Shown here: in pieces, positions 48,931 through 58,336 of the stretch
Numbering within the stretch: position 1 is the first letter of the stretch
How the letters are laid out: each line of letters opens with the position of its first letter
From: Arthrobacter_E sp044748305
GTDB lineage: Bacteria > Actinomycetota > Actinomycetes > Actinomycetales > Micrococcaceae
Reading direction: 5' to 3'
Assembly: GCF_044748305.1 (NCBI RefSeq)
Contig: NZ_JBIVFT010000001.1
Coordinates: 62,001-126,000 of the forward strand
DNA: 64,000 bases
Program-made: the position numbers and the translations under genes
The notes under the pieces: generated by a model
Seen by the model: the letters and a program-made list of their open reading frames with translations, nothing else
What the model was told of the DNA's origin: nothing
Databases searched by the model: none

Positions 48931-50853
48931 TCAGCTCATGGTGAAGTCGTAGCGCTCAGGCAGGGGGATGCGGGGGAACGCGGCGTCCCAGAGATCGCGT
49001 AGCACAGTCGCTCCTTCCCGGAGGTCGGGCACTTCGATCCCGCTTTCCAGCAAGGCCGCAACGTCTTCATTCCGGCCCAGGGCGTACAGCGTCCGGGCCC
49101 GCAGCAGACTCAGCCGTCCCTCAAAGGAACCCTCGACGTCGTCTTTCACGGAAGCATTCCCGTCGGCCGCATCCAGCAGATCCAGGGCATCCGTGGCCGC
49201 CCCGGCGTCGAGCATGGCTTCCGCAGCCTCGATGAGCAGCCTCCGGTCGCCAGACGCGAGCGCGCAGGCGCTGCGGTAGTGCTCAAGCGCTTCGGACGGG
49301 TCTCCATGGGTCTTCAGAAGCGAACCCAGCCCACGATGGGCCTCGGCGGTGTCGCGCAGTGCGAGCGTTCGGCGGTACAGCAGCTCGGCTTCCTCCACCC
49401 GGCCCGAACCATGGGACATGAAGGCGCGGTGGAGCATGGCATCCGCGTTTCCGGGCAGCCGGGCCAGCAGCTCCTCCCACCGTCCGCCGGAGACCGCCGC
49501 CGTCGCACCGGAGAAGGACCCGTCCCGGAGCAGCCGCAGCCAGGGCTCCTGAGCCGGACCCAGGGTGGACTCATCGAACGGTGTTCCGGGGAACTCCGCC
49601 GCTCTGCCCTCGGAGATCCGGGCCGCACGCTCCAGGGCTCCCCAACCGCTCCCCGCGGACAAGGGCTCGGGAGCCAGGTCCATCCGTGAGGTCGCCGCGC
49701 GGTGCGCCGCCTCAAGTCCTTCCGGGCCGAGCAGGGCATCGGCCCGTCTCTGCCCCTCGGTCATGGCATGAGACCAGTCCTCGGAGTGCGCCGCTGCGGG
49801 CGACACGGCCGCGTTGCCATAGGCCTCGGTCCAGCTCCACTCGGCACCGGCGGGCATCGGAAGATGCTGGAACTGGGTCTGCGCCAGACCGGCCTGAATC
49901 TCGGCGTACTCCCCGCCTCGTGGGGTGAGCCAGTGCTGCCATCGCCGGCCGCCCTGCCCGCGGCCCCAGACGAAGAGCTTCCTGCCGCGCAGCCGCTGCG
50001 TCGAGAGCATCGCCAGGCCATCGCCGTCGACGTCGGCGTTCAGCAGCCAGCGCGGTCCGTCCTCCGGAAGATCGAAGAAGAAATCGGCGGCGTGGGTGTT
50101 CCGTGCGGGCCAGGTGCAGTCACGGCCTTCGTATCGGGTCGGGTCGACCACGGCGATCCGGTGATAGTCGTTCGAATAGGCCTGGACGGCAGGCGCCAGC
50201 ACACGGCTGTGCTCGTCCTGCGGCACGGCCGCATTGGTCCACCAATAGACGGGGACCTCATGGTCCTGGACATTCCGGATGCGCACGGAGGCGAGCAGCA
50301 CCGGGGAATCCTCCGGAAGCCAGAGGTCCACCTGGAACACCAGGCCGCGCAGCCGCTCGTACTCCCAGAGCCGGAGGACCTCCTGACCATCGGAACCCCG
50401 CACCAGTCCGCAGTGCAGCGGCTCGCAACTGGTGGGAGCATGCCCCCGTGTTCCGAGGTTCCACTCGATGCCCCCGGCGAACCAGGCGTTCCGCAAGGCG
50501 AAGTTGGCCAGTTGGAGCGTGTCCGGTGTGTGCAGGAGTTGCTTGCCGGTGGCCTTGTCCTGAAGCTCCCAGAGGCGGCCGCCCCACTGCGGCAGGACGA
50601 CCGCGCGCAGCCGGCTGTTCTCCAGTACGACGGCGGTCACCTCCTGGCGCGTCAGCTCGCGGGCATAGCCGTCCTGGACCGAGTACGGAAACAAGCTGGG
50701 CGGGTAACCGTAGCCGAGGTCTCCCAAGCCGGCGGAGCCTTCGACGCCGGGGTCGTAGGGGGTGTCGGGAAGGGGGCCGAGGAGGGGGAAGGTGTTTCCT
50801 CCGGGCAGTGCGGAGACGTCGAGAGGGATGGAGGAGACGGTGATGCCGGGCAT
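48931..50853 (-). CDS. DUF5107 protein with TPR-like C-terminus
   Basis: The 640-residue protein matches DUF5107, whose N-terminal half has a galactose-mutarotase-like beta-sandwich (residues about 60-340; LPQWGGRLWELQDKATGKQ, FAGGIEWNLGTRGH, YWWTNAAVPQ, LFVWGRGQGGRRWQHWL). The C-terminal half (about 470-620) is helical with TPR-like repeats (AELLYRRTLALRDTAEAHRG, EALEHYRSACALA). It probably binds carbohydrate and is linked to sugar use, although activity is unknown. ATG 50853 has GGAG 5 nt upstream; the frame is open further to 51117 but overlaps the divergent gene. Confidence 0.87.
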   Translation of the reverse strand: MPGITVSSIPLDVSALPGGNTFPLLGPLPDTPYDPGVEGSAGLGDLGYGYPPSLFPYSVQDGYARELTRQEVTAVVLENSRLRAVVLPQWGGRLWELQDKATGKQLLHTPDTLQLANFALRNAWFAGGIEWNLGTRGHAPTSCEPLHCGLVRGSDGQEVLRLWEYERLRGLVFQVDLWLPEDSPVLLASVRIRNVQDHEVPVYWWTNAAVPQDEHSRVLAPAVQAYSNDYHRIAVVDPTRYEGRDCTWPARNTHAADFFFDLPEDGPRWLLNADVDGDGLAMLSTQRLRGRKLFVWGRGQGGRRWQHWLTPRGGEYAEIQAGLAQTQFQHLPMPAGAEWSWTEAYGNAAVSPAAAHSEDWSHAMTEGQRRADALLGPEGLEAAHRAATSRMDLAPEPLSAGSGWGALERAARISEGRAAEFPGTPFDESTLGPAQEPWLRLLRDGSFSGATAAVSGGRWEELLARLPGNADAMLHRAFMSHGSGRVEEAELLYRRTLALRDTAEAHRGLGSLLKTHGDPSEALEHYRSACALASGDRRLLIEAAEAMLDAGAATDALDLLDAADGNASVKDDVEGSFEGRLSLLRARTLYALGRNEDVAALLESGIEVPDLREGATVLRDLWDAAFPRIPLPERYDFTMS

Positions 50854-51103
50854 GGGGCTCCAGACGTGGATTCGAAGACCGTGAGGCTGCTCGGGACGAG
50901 TCGGCTTGAGCAGATTCTTCCGCTGTCCCGCAAGCGGGTCCAGGGTCGCGGAGGATGGTGCGCAGTAATGAACAGCGAGGACCGGGAATCCCAGGACGAC
51001 GGGGAAGCGTACGGGGTTCCGGCTATTCTGAACCGTGGAGACGGGACGATGAGGAACCGGCCTGTCCCATCCTTCGCACCGATCTTCCAAAAGGGGAGAA
51101 ACC

Positions 51104-51910
51104 ATGACCGAGAACACCCCGGGCCACGAACCGCAACCGGACGGTCAGCGGCCGCCGTACCAGCCCGCACCGTCCTATCCGCCGCAGGGTCCAGGCGGGG
51201 CCGGCCAGAACCGCGGACCGGGTCAGAACCCCGCGCCGTCGTACGCTCAGCCGGGAATGCCGCAGCCCTATCCTCAGGCGCCCTACCAGCAGCCCGGCAA
51301 GCAGGGCAATGGCTTCGGTGTCGCCGCCCTGGTGCTTGGCATCCTGGCGCTCGTCTCCTCCTTCATCCCGTTCCTGGGAGTCGTGGCCTTCATCCTCGGC
51401 CCGCTGGCGATCCTCTTCGGGATCCTGGGCCTGGTGCTGCGGAAGCAGGCGCCGAAGGGCACATCGATCACCGGCATGATCCTGGGCGGCGTCGGAATTC
51501 TCGTCGCCGTCGTGGTGACCATGCTGACGGCCGTCTTCGTCGCGCAGGTCGGCAGCGCCTATGAATCGGCCAGGGCCGAGTCGTCGAAGAGCCAGGAAGC
51601 CGAGAGCTCGGCACAGCCGTCCAGCAGCGCGGTGGCCGGAGGCAAGGTGGAGTTCATCGCCACCACGAACAAGGGTGAGGCCGATGCCACCTACTCCGTG
51701 GGAGGCGACTCGGCCCAGAAGAAGTTCAGTGGGGAATTCAAAGCCAACGGCACGATGGACCCGACGTTCGATATCGCCACCCTGGTGGTGCTCGGGGATC
51801 CGCTCACGGATGGTCAGACCGTGAGCTGTGAAATCAAGGTGGACGGGAAGACCGTGAAGAAGCAGAGCGGCAGCACCGCCGTCAGCTGCACCATCACCTC
51901 GAATCACTGA
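51104..51910 (+). CDS. DUF4190 membrane protein with an MmpS-like C-terminus
   Basis: The 268-residue protein has a Pro/Gln/Tyr-rich cytoplasmic N-terminus (1-65, PYPQAPYQQPG-type), a DUF4190 double transmembrane segment (70-110: FGVAALVLGILALVSSF and IAILFGILGLV; second part GTSITGMILGGVGILVAVVV). A periplasmic beta domain (about 185-268) follows with two cysteines (VSCEIKVDG, AVSCTI), reminiscent of MmpS. It is a probable cell-envelope protein. AGGGGAGAAACC precedes the ATG. A strong terminator follows 43 nt after the stop. Confidence 0.82.
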   Translation: MTENTPGHEPQPDGQRPPYQPAPSYPPQGPGGAGQNRGPGQNPAPSYAQPGMPQPYPQAPYQQPGKQGNGFGVAALVLGILALVSSFIPFLGVVAFILGPLAILFGILGLVLRKQAPKGTSITGMILGGVGILVAVVVTMLTAVFVAQVGSAYESARAESSKSQEAESSAQPSSSAVAGGKVEFIATTNKGEADATYSVGGDSAQKKFSGEFKANGTMDPTFDIATLVVLGDPLTDGQTVSCEIKVDGKTVKKQSGSTAVSCTITSNH

Positions 51911-51952
51911 GCATCGCCTCCCGTCTCCGACGACGGCCGTGACTTTTCACCC

Positions 51953-51987
51953 AAGGGCGCCTTCCGCGATGTGCGGAAGGCGCCCTT
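51953..51987 (+). terminator. Hairpin terminator after the DUF4190 gene
   Basis: A perfect 15-bp stem (51953-51967 with 51973-51987) closes a GATGT loop. Confidence 0.8.
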
Positions 51988-52037
51988 CGCCGTCGTCGGC
52001 TGGCGCACCGCCAGCATCACGCTTTGGTAAAGAGGTG

Positions 52038-52067
52038 TTGTGTGCGCCGCGTCACATTGGTTACTGT
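52038..52067 (+). promoter_or_regulatory. Candidate promoter of the peptide ABC operon
   Basis: TTGTGT (52038-52043), an 18-nt spacer and TACTGT (52062-52067) lie about 97 nt upstream of the binding-protein gene and downstream of the previous terminator. Confidence 0.5.
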
Positions 52068-52163
52068 GGCCTCTGGCCCGGGCTGGCAACACATCTTTCA
52101 CAGTTGCGCGGGCCGACGAGCGCGTTCACCTACGCGCCAGATGACGGACAAGGAAGTTCTCGG

Positions 52164-53795
52164 ATGGCAATGAACAAGACCGCCCTGCGCGGTGTCATCG
52201 CATTGGCTGGGGTCTCCGCCCTCGCCCTGACGGCCTGCACCGGCCCTTCGGGAGGTGGAAACGGCTCCACGGGCGGAAGCAGCGGGAGCACGATCGCCTA
52301 CGGCACCACCGACAAGGTGACCGCTCTGGACCCGGCCGGTTCTTACGACAACGGCTCCTTCATGCTCATGAACCAGGTGTTCCCCTTCCTGATGAACTCG
52401 AAGCCTGGGAGCGCCGAACCCGAACCGGACATCGCGACCTCCGCGGAGTTCACCACGCCCACCCAGTACACCGTGAAGATCAAGCCCGACCTCAAGTGGG
52501 CCAACGGCCATGTCCTGGATTCCAAGGACGTGAAGTTCAGCTTCGACCGCCAGATCAAGATCAACGACCCGAACGGTCCCGCCAGCCTCCTGGGCAACAT
52601 CGCGTCGATCGCGGCACCGGACGCCACCACCGTGGTGTTCACCCTCAAGCAGGCCAATGACCAGACCTTCCCGCAGATCCTCTCCAGCCCGGCCGCCCCG
52701 ATCGTGGACGACGAGGTCTTCCCGGCCGACAAGGTGCTCTCCGATGAGGACATCGTGAAGGCCAAGCCCTTCGCCGGTCAGTACGTGATCGACTCCTACA
52801 GCAAGAACACCTTGGTGAGCCTGAAGCCCTACGCGGACTACAAGGGTCTGCTGGGTGCTGCCGCCAACTCCGGCGCGACCGTCAAGTACTACACCGACCA
52901 GAGCAACCTGAAGCTGGACATCCAGCAGGGCAACCTCGACGTCGCCAACCGCAGCCTCAGCGCCACGGACATCGACGACCTGAAGAAGGACTCCAAGGTC
53001 AAGGTGCACACCGGCCCGGGTGGCGAGATGCGTTACGTGGTCTTCAACTTCAACACCATGCCGTTCGGCGCCAAGACCGCCCAGGCCGACCCGAAGAAGG
53101 CCCAGGCCGTGCGCCAGGCGGTCGCCAACCTGGTGGACCGCCAGGCGATCGCGGACCAGGTCTACAAGGGCACCTACCTGCCCCTGTTCTCCAACATCCC
53201 CAACGGCTTCCTCGGCGCCAACCAGTCCTTCAAGGACCTTTACGGCACGGACGGCAAGCCCGATGCGGACAAGGCCAAGAAGGCCCTTTCCGACGCTGGT
53301 GTGAGCACCCCCGTGGATCTCAAGCTCGAGTACAACCCGGACCACTACGGCAAGTCCTCGGGTGACGAGTACGCCATGGTCAAGGACCAGCTGGAGAAGT
53401 CCGGCCTGTTCAAGGTGGATCTGCAGTCGGCCGAGTGGGTCACGTACAACAAGGCGTCCAAGGCGGATGCCTACCCGGTCTACCAGCTCGGCTGGTTCCC
53501 GGACTTCTCCGACCCGGACAACTACCTCACCCCGTTCTTCCCCAAGGGCGGCTTCATGAACAACCACTACTCCAACCCGGAGGTGGATCAGCTCATCGCG
53601 AAGCAGGTGACCGAGAAGGACAAGACCCAGCGCGAGAAGGACGTCCAGGACGTTCAGAAGCTGCTGGCTCAGGACATCTCCACCCTGCCGCTCCTCCAGG
53701 GAGCCCAGGTGGCCGTGTCCGGCGCGGACGTCAAGGGCGTGGACAGCACCCTGGATGCATCGTTCAAGTTCCGCTTGGGCAGCGTTTCCAAGTAA
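52164..53795 (+). CDS. Peptide ABC transporter substrate-binding lipoprotein
   Basis: The 543-residue family-5 solute-binding protein has signal peptide ALRGVIALAGVSALALTAC with lipobox LTAC (cysteine near residue 26), followed by a Ser/Gly-rich linker. The mature protein shows SBP_bac_5 features (LDPAGSYDNGSFMLMNQV, FSFDRQIKIND, YVVFNFNT, LGWFPDFSDPDNYLTPFF). It is anchored on the outer face of the membrane and delivers peptides to the permeases encoded downstream. AAGGAAG lies 7 nt before ATG 52164. A strong hairpin follows the gene. Confidence 0.93.
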   Translation: MAMNKTALRGVIALAGVSALALTACTGPSGGGNGSTGGSSGSTIAYGTTDKVTALDPAGSYDNGSFMLMNQVFPFLMNSKPGSAEPEPDIATSAEFTTPTQYTVKIKPDLKWANGHVLDSKDVKFSFDRQIKINDPNGPASLLGNIASIAAPDATTVVFTLKQANDQTFPQILSSPAAPIVDDEVFPADKVLSDEDIVKAKPFAGQYVIDSYSKNTLVSLKPYADYKGLLGAAANSGATVKYYTDQSNLKLDIQQGNLDVANRSLSATDIDDLKKDSKVKVHTGPGGEMRYVVFNFNTMPFGAKTAQADPKKAQAVRQAVANLVDRQAIADQVYKGTYLPLFSNIPNGFLGANQSFKDLYGTDGKPDADKAKKALSDAGVSTPVDLKLEYNPDHYGKSSGDEYAMVKDQLEKSGLFKVDLQSAEWVTYNKASKADAYPVYQLGWFPDFSDPDNYLTPFFPKGGFMNNHYSNPEVDQLIAKQVTEKDKTQREKDVQDVQKLLAQDISTLPLLQGAQVAVSGADVKGVDSTLDASFKFRLGSVSK

Positions 53796-53801
53796 GCCCG
53801 G

Positions 53802-53839
53802 ACGCCAGGAGGCGGGGTGCACGCCCCGCCTCCTGGCGT
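53802..53839 (+). terminator. Intra-operon hairpin after the binding-protein gene
   Basis: A perfect 16-bp GC-rich stem (53802-53817 with 53824-53839) begins 6 nt after the stop and lacks a T-run. In ABC operons such hairpins partly terminate transcription or protect the upstream mRNA, giving more binding protein than permease. Confidence 0.75.
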
Positions 53840-53941
53840 GCTCCGGTCACCTCGCCGTCGCCGCCCCACGGCTCCCGCGGCGGGACAGCGGGCGGCCATG
53901 CCGCCGTCGCACCGGAACAGAGAATCCACGCAGAGGATCCC

Positions 53942-55027
53942 ATGTCATCGATAGTCGAAGCCGAGGCCCCCGAAGCGGTCACCACCGCAGCCTCGCAGCG
54001 GAGCGGGGGAGGACTGGGACGATACATCCTGGTCCGCTTCCTGCTCATCTTCCCCACCATCTTCATCCTGGTCACCCTGGTGTTCTTCCTCATGCGGATC
54101 ACCGGCGACCCCATCACCGCCGCACTCGGCGGACGCCTACCGCAGGACCAGCTGAACGCGCGCATCCATGAGGCCGGCTACGACCGGCCCATCCTCGTCC
54201 AGTACGTCGACTACCTGGGCCAGATCGCCACAGGCAACTTCGGCACCACCATCTCGGACCGCCGTCCCGTGGTCGAGATGCTCTCCACCTTCGGCACGGC
54301 GACGCTGGAACTGAGCATCAACGCCCTCATCGTCGCCCTGTTGATCGGCATCCCTCTCGGCATGCTCGCCGCGCACCGCCGCGACCGGGTGCCCGATGCC
54401 GTGCTCCGTTTCTTCGCCATCCTCGGCTACGCGACCCCCGTCTTCTTCGCGGGTCTGCTGCTCAAGCTCACCTTTTCCGTCGCCCTCGGCTGGTTGCCCG
54501 TGTCCGGCAGAGCCTCCACGAGCACGGAGCTGGCGATGAGCCAGCTGGGAGCTCCCACGGGGATCTACTGGCTCGACGCCTTGCGCAGCGGAAATTTCGA
54601 GGCTTTCGGTGACGTGGTCCGGCATGCCATCCTGCCGGCCATCGCGCTCGGTCTCCTCACCGCCGGGGTCTTCCTGCGTCTGGTGCGCACGAACCTCATC
54701 GGAACACTCGGCAAGGACTACGTGGAGGCCGGACGGTCCCGCGGCGTCAGCGAATTCCGGCTGGTCACCAAACACGCCTACAAGCCGGCCCTGATCCCCA
54801 TCATCACCGTCATGGGTCTTCAGATCGCCATGATGCTGGGAGGCGCGGTCCTGACGGAGACGACCTTCGAGTGGAAAGGACTGGGCTATCAGCTGGCCCA
54901 GTACCTCACCGCCCGTGACTTCGTGGCCGTGCAGGGCATCGTCATGCTCATGGCCGTGATCGTGGCCGTGACCAACTTCCTGGTGGACATCGTGGCCGCC
55001 GTGATCGACCCCCGGGTGAGGTACTGA
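53942..55027 (+). CDS. Peptide ABC transporter permease, DppB type
   Basis: The 361-residue permease has six transmembrane helices with the DppB N-terminal arrangement (RYILVRFLLIFPTIFILVTLVFFLMRITGDP) represented by the landmarks YILVRFLLIFPTIF and TGDPITAALGGRLP. The EAA loop for contacting the ATPase is near EAGRSRGVSEFRLVTKHAYK. It forms the import channel with the next permease. The ATG 53942 is 146 nt after the binding-protein gene; AGGATCCC precedes it. Confidence 0.92.
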   Translation: MSSIVEAEAPEAVTTAASQRSGGGLGRYILVRFLLIFPTIFILVTLVFFLMRITGDPITAALGGRLPQDQLNARIHEAGYDRPILVQYVDYLGQIATGNFGTTISDRRPVVEMLSTFGTATLELSINALIVALLIGIPLGMLAAHRRDRVPDAVLRFFAILGYATPVFFAGLLLKLTFSVALGWLPVSGRASTSTELAMSQLGAPTGIYWLDALRSGNFEAFGDVVRHAILPAIALGLLTAGVFLRLVRTNLIGTLGKDYVEAGRSRGVSEFRLVTKHAYKPALIPIITVMGLQIAMMLGGAVLTETTFEWKGLGYQLAQYLTARDFVAVQGIVMLMAVIVAVTNFLVDIVAAVIDPRVRY

Positions 55028-56109
55028 TGTCCGTAGACACCGTGACGGCCACCGCGCCGCAGCGCGGCTCCTGGCTGAGCCGTTTTCCCCTGATCTCGCA
55101 TGTGCGTCAGAGCGTCGGACTCCAGCGGGGCATGCTCCTCGTGGGCACGGTCCTGACCGTCCTGTTCGTGCTGACCGCCATCCTGGCGCCCGTGATCGCA
55201 CCGTTCGGCTACTCGCAGATCTCCGACGGCGACGGGACGTTCCCGGCCCAGGCCGCCCCCGGCGGCAAACATCTCTGGGGCACCACGGTCGGCGGATACG
55301 ACGTGTTCTCCCGGGTGATCTGGGGCTCCCAGACGGCCGTGGTGGTCATCGTGATCTCCGTGGCCCTCTCGATCTTCGTCGGTGTGGCACTCGGTCTCCT
55401 CAGCGGCTACCTGGGTGGCTGGCTGGACAGGGTCCTCGTGGTCATCGCAGACGCGATCTACGCCTTCCCGTCCCTGCTGCTGGCCATCGTGATGTCGATC
55501 GTCCTGAACCATGGTGAATCCGGATTCTGGACCGGCGTGCTGGCGTGTGCCTTCTCCATCACGGTGGTGTTCGTCCCGCAGTACTTCCGTGTGATCCGTG
55601 CCGAGACGATCCGCCTGAAGACGGAGCCTTTCGTGGAATCCGCCAAGGTGGTCGGCGCCTCGCCGTGGCGCATCATGGGACGGCACATCTTCAAGAACGC
55701 CACTCGGACGCTTCCGTTGATCTTCACCCTGAACTCTTCGGAGGCCATCCTCACCCTGGCGGGTCTGGGCTTCCTGGGCTTCGGCATCGAACCGACCAAA
55801 GCCGCTGAGTGGGGCTTCGATCTCAATAAGGCGATGGCGGATGCGACCTCCGGCATCTGGTGGACGGGTGTTTTCCCCGGCGCCGCGATCGTGCTCACCG
55901 TCCTCGGCCTGACGCTCCTGGGCGAGAGCATGAACGATCTCAACGACCCGCGCCTTCGAGGCCGTCGACGGCCCGCCAAGACCGTCCAGATCCTCGGTTC
56001 GAGGCCCGGTGCCCCGGTGTCTGGTGCTTCGGTGCCGGGTGTTTCGGTGCCGGACGCGCCGGCCCCGGAAGACGTCGACGGCACCCCTGGAAAGGAAGCC
56101 ACCCCATGA
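55027..56109 (+). CDS. Peptide ABC transporter permease, DppC type
   Basis: The 360-residue permease has an N-terminal helix (GMLLVGTVLTVLFVLTAILA), the DppC periplasmic region (PGGKHLWGTTVGGYDVFSRV), and five further helices with EAA loop VESAKVVGASPWRIMGRHIF. The last 40 residues are Pro/Gly/Val-rich and repetitive (GAPVSGASVPGVSVPDAPAP), an unusual cytoplasmic tail. The ATG shares one base with the preceding TGA (TGATG), indicating translational coupling. Confidence 0.92.
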   Translation: MSVDTVTATAPQRGSWLSRFPLISHVRQSVGLQRGMLLVGTVLTVLFVLTAILAPVIAPFGYSQISDGDGTFPAQAAPGGKHLWGTTVGGYDVFSRVIWGSQTAVVVIVISVALSIFVGVALGLLSGYLGGWLDRVLVVIADAIYAFPSLLLAIVMSIVLNHGESGFWTGVLACAFSITVVFVPQYFRVIRAETIRLKTEPFVESAKVVGASPWRIMGRHIFKNATRTLPLIFTLNSSEAILTLAGLGFLGFGIEPTKAAEWGFDLNKAMADATSGIWWTGVFPGAAIVLTVLGLTLLGESMNDLNDPRLRGRRRPAKTVQILGSRPGAPVSGASVPGVSVPDAPAPEDVDGTPGKEATP

Positions 56110-57809
56110 GCGCCGCAGCACGCCATCGCTCGGACGCCGCCGTGAGCGGTCCCGTTCTGAACATCGAGCACTTGAACGTCACCTTCGCCACCGACAGCGG
56201 CGACGTCCATGCCGTCCGCGACGTCACGCTGGATGTGCAACCGGGCGAGGTGCTCGCCATCGTCGGTGAATCCGGGTCGGGCAAGACCGTGACCGCCCGC
56301 ACCATCCTGGGCTTGCTCCCGGAGACGGCGACGAGCGCGGGAGCCGTCCTGGTCAGCGGACACGATGTGATCAGTGTCAGCCCGGCTGAACTGCGCCGGA
56401 TCCGCGGCCGGGACGTGGCCATGGTCTTCCAGGAGCCGTCCACCGCCCTGAACCCGGTCTTCACCATCGGCTGGCAGATCGCCGAGGGGCTTCGGGTCCA
56501 TTCCCAGGACGGACACCGCCTCAGCCGGAAGGAAGGCCGGGAGCGCGCCATCGACGCTTTGCGCAAGGTGGGCATCCCCGATCCCGAGACCCGCGTCGAC
56601 TACTACCCGCACCAGCTGTCCGGCGGCCAGAAGCAGCGCGTGGTCATCGCCGCGGCTCTCGCCCTGAACCCCGGGCTGATCGTTGCGGATGAGCCGACCA
56701 CGGCCCTCGATGTGACGGTCCAGGCGGAGATCCTCGAACTGCTGCGTGAGCTGCGGGACGAATACGGGACGTCGATCGTCCTCATCACGCACAATATGGG
56801 CGTGGTGGCGGATCTGGCCGACCGGGTGGTCGTCATGTACCGCGGTGACGTGGTGGAAGAGGCTCCCGCGCGGACGCTCTTCGCGGAACCCCGTGAGGAC
56901 TACACGAAGGAACTGCTGGCAGCGGTGCCGCACCTGGGCCGGGACTCCGCGTCCGAAGGAGCCACCGAACGTCTGCATCAGGGCGGCAAGGTGCTGGTGG
57001 AGGCCAAGGGTCTCAGCATCGAATTCGCCGGCCGCTTCGGACGGAACGGCTTCAAGGCGGTGGACGACGTCAGTTTCAGCATCTCCGAACGGGAGGTGTT
57101 CGGGCTGGTGGGCGAGTCGGGCTCAGGAAAGTCGACCATCGGACGCGCCATCGCGGGGCTGAACCGTGTCACAGGCGGCAGCCTCACGGTCTTCGGACAC
57201 GAGATGAACGGATTCAAGGAACGCGGGTTCAAGCCGCTCCGCAAGGACATCGGTTTCGTGTTCCAGGACCCGGCCGCATCGTTCAATCCGCATCTGACCA
57301 TCGGGGAGTGCATCGCCGAACCGCTCATCGTGCACCGGAAGCCGAACGCCGCCGAAGCACGCCAGCGGGTGGCGCAGTTGCTCGAATCGGTGCAGCTGCC
57401 GTCGTCGTACGCGGCACGGTACCCGCACGAGCTCTCCGGTGGCCAGCGGCAGCGCGCCTCGCTGGCGCGCTCCCTGGCACTGAACCCGCCTCTGGTGATC
57501 GCCGACGAACCGACCTCGGCCCTGGACGTCTCGGTGCAGGCGAAGGTGCTGGAGCTGTTCAAGGACATCCAGGAGGAGTACGGTTTCGCCGCATTGTTCA
57601 TCAGCCACGATCTGGCAGTGGTCGACATGCTCTCCCACTGGGTGGGTGTCCTCTTCAAAGGCCGTCTGGTGGAGCAGGGCATCGGAAGCCAGGTGATGGG
57701 GCAGCCGTCGCAGGACTACACGAAGAGGCTCATCGCCTCCTTGCCGGTGCCTGACCCTGAGGAACAGGCACGACGCCGCGAGGCGCACCGCGGTCTGCTC
57801 AAGGGCTGA
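56106..57809 (+). CDS. Fused DppD-DppF peptide ABC transporter ATPase
   Basis: The 567-residue protein carries two complete ATP-binding cassettes. Domain 1 (about 18-270): Walker A GESGSGKTVTA, signature LSGGQKQRV, Walker B LIVADEPTTALDVT. Domain 2 (about 297-545): GESGSGKSTIG, LSGGQRQRASLA, LVIADEPTSALDVS. Each half ends with the oligopeptide-transporter C-terminal extension (DYTKELLAAVPHL and DYTKRLIASLPVPDP). It energises uptake through the two permeases. The ATGA overlap with the previous gene completes a five-function, four-gene operon. Confidence 0.94.
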   Translation: MSAAARHRSDAAVSGPVLNIEHLNVTFATDSGDVHAVRDVTLDVQPGEVLAIVGESGSGKTVTARTILGLLPETATSAGAVLVSGHDVISVSPAELRRIRGRDVAMVFQEPSTALNPVFTIGWQIAEGLRVHSQDGHRLSRKEGRERAIDALRKVGIPDPETRVDYYPHQLSGGQKQRVVIAAALALNPGLIVADEPTTALDVTVQAEILELLRELRDEYGTSIVLITHNMGVVADLADRVVVMYRGDVVEEAPARTLFAEPREDYTKELLAAVPHLGRDSASEGATERLHQGGKVLVEAKGLSIEFAGRFGRNGFKAVDDVSFSISEREVFGLVGESGSGKSTIGRAIAGLNRVTGGSLTVFGHEMNGFKERGFKPLRKDIGFVFQDPAASFNPHLTIGECIAEPLIVHRKPNAAEARQRVAQLLESVQLPSSYAARYPHELSGGQRQRASLARSLALNPPLVIADEPTSALDVSVQAKVLELFKDIQEEYGFAALFISHDLAVVDMLSHWVGVLFKGRLVEQGIGSQVMGQPSQDYTKRLIASLPVPDPEEQARRREAHRGLLKG

Positions 57810-57822
57810 CCGTATACCTGCG

Positions 57823-57876
57823 CCCGTGAAACACTGTGACCCCGCCGGATCCGGCGGGGTCACAGTGTTTCACGGG
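57823..57876. repeat. Perfect 54-bp palindrome
   Basis: The two 27-nt halves are exact reverse complements with no loop, centred at 57849/57850 on GGATCC. It lies between the convergent ABC operon and globin gene, 14 nt from both stops, so it probably terminates both. One half contains CCGTGAAA-CACTG, a looser match to the core of the other long hairpins. Confidence 0.92.
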
Positions 57877-57889
57877 CTGTCCAGGTGAC

Positions 57890-58336
57890 TCAGACGACCG
57901 GGCCGTCCCAGGACCAGGCCGGTACGCCCAGCCGCGCCGGGACGTCCTCGACGCTGCGCGGATAGCGGGACATCTGCGCCGTGGACCACTCGAAATAGGC
58001 GTGCAGAGTCCGGCGTAGCGGCTCGTCGGCATCCAGCCCGGCATCCTTCAGAGCCTCATCGAAGCAGGCCACAGCGCGCCGGTCCATCTCCTCGTGCTCC
58101 CCGTTGCCGCTGTGCATCCGCAGCACCGAACTCCCATCGCCGATGCTTCCGGAATAGAGCCGTGGACCACCGAGGGACTCCGCCCAATAGGCCGCGAGCC
58201 GTCGGGTGTGTTCGGGGTGGGTTCCGTGGCGGAATGCGTGGCCGACCACCTCGTCGGCCGCCACTCTCCGGTGCCAGGCCTCGGCAAGGGTGAGGAAAGC
58301 GTCGAATCCTCCGGCGGCGTCGTAAACGGTCTCCAT
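57890..58336 (-). CDS. Truncated hemoglobin-like globin (group II type)
   Basis: The 148-residue protein resembles group II truncated hemoglobins: TVYDAAGGFDAFLTLAEAWHRRV at the N-terminus, AFRHGTHPEHTRRLAAYWAESLGGPRLYS with the proximal-region pattern and tyrosine, HSGNGEHEEMDRRAVACF. Group II globins in actinobacteria bind O2/NO and often help in redox protection. The proximal histidine is probably in PEHTRRLAAYW or HSGNGEHEEM, and cannot be fixed by eye. TAGGGT lies 7 nt before ATG 58336, fitting a leaderless start. Confidence 0.8.
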   Translation of the reverse strand: METVYDAAGGFDAFLTLAEAWHRRVAADEVVGHAFRHGTHPEHTRRLAAYWAESLGGPRLYSGSIGDGSSVLRMHSGNGEHEEMDRRAVACFDEALKDAGLDADEPLRRTLHAYFEWSTAQMSRYPRSVEDVPARLGVPAWSWDGPVV

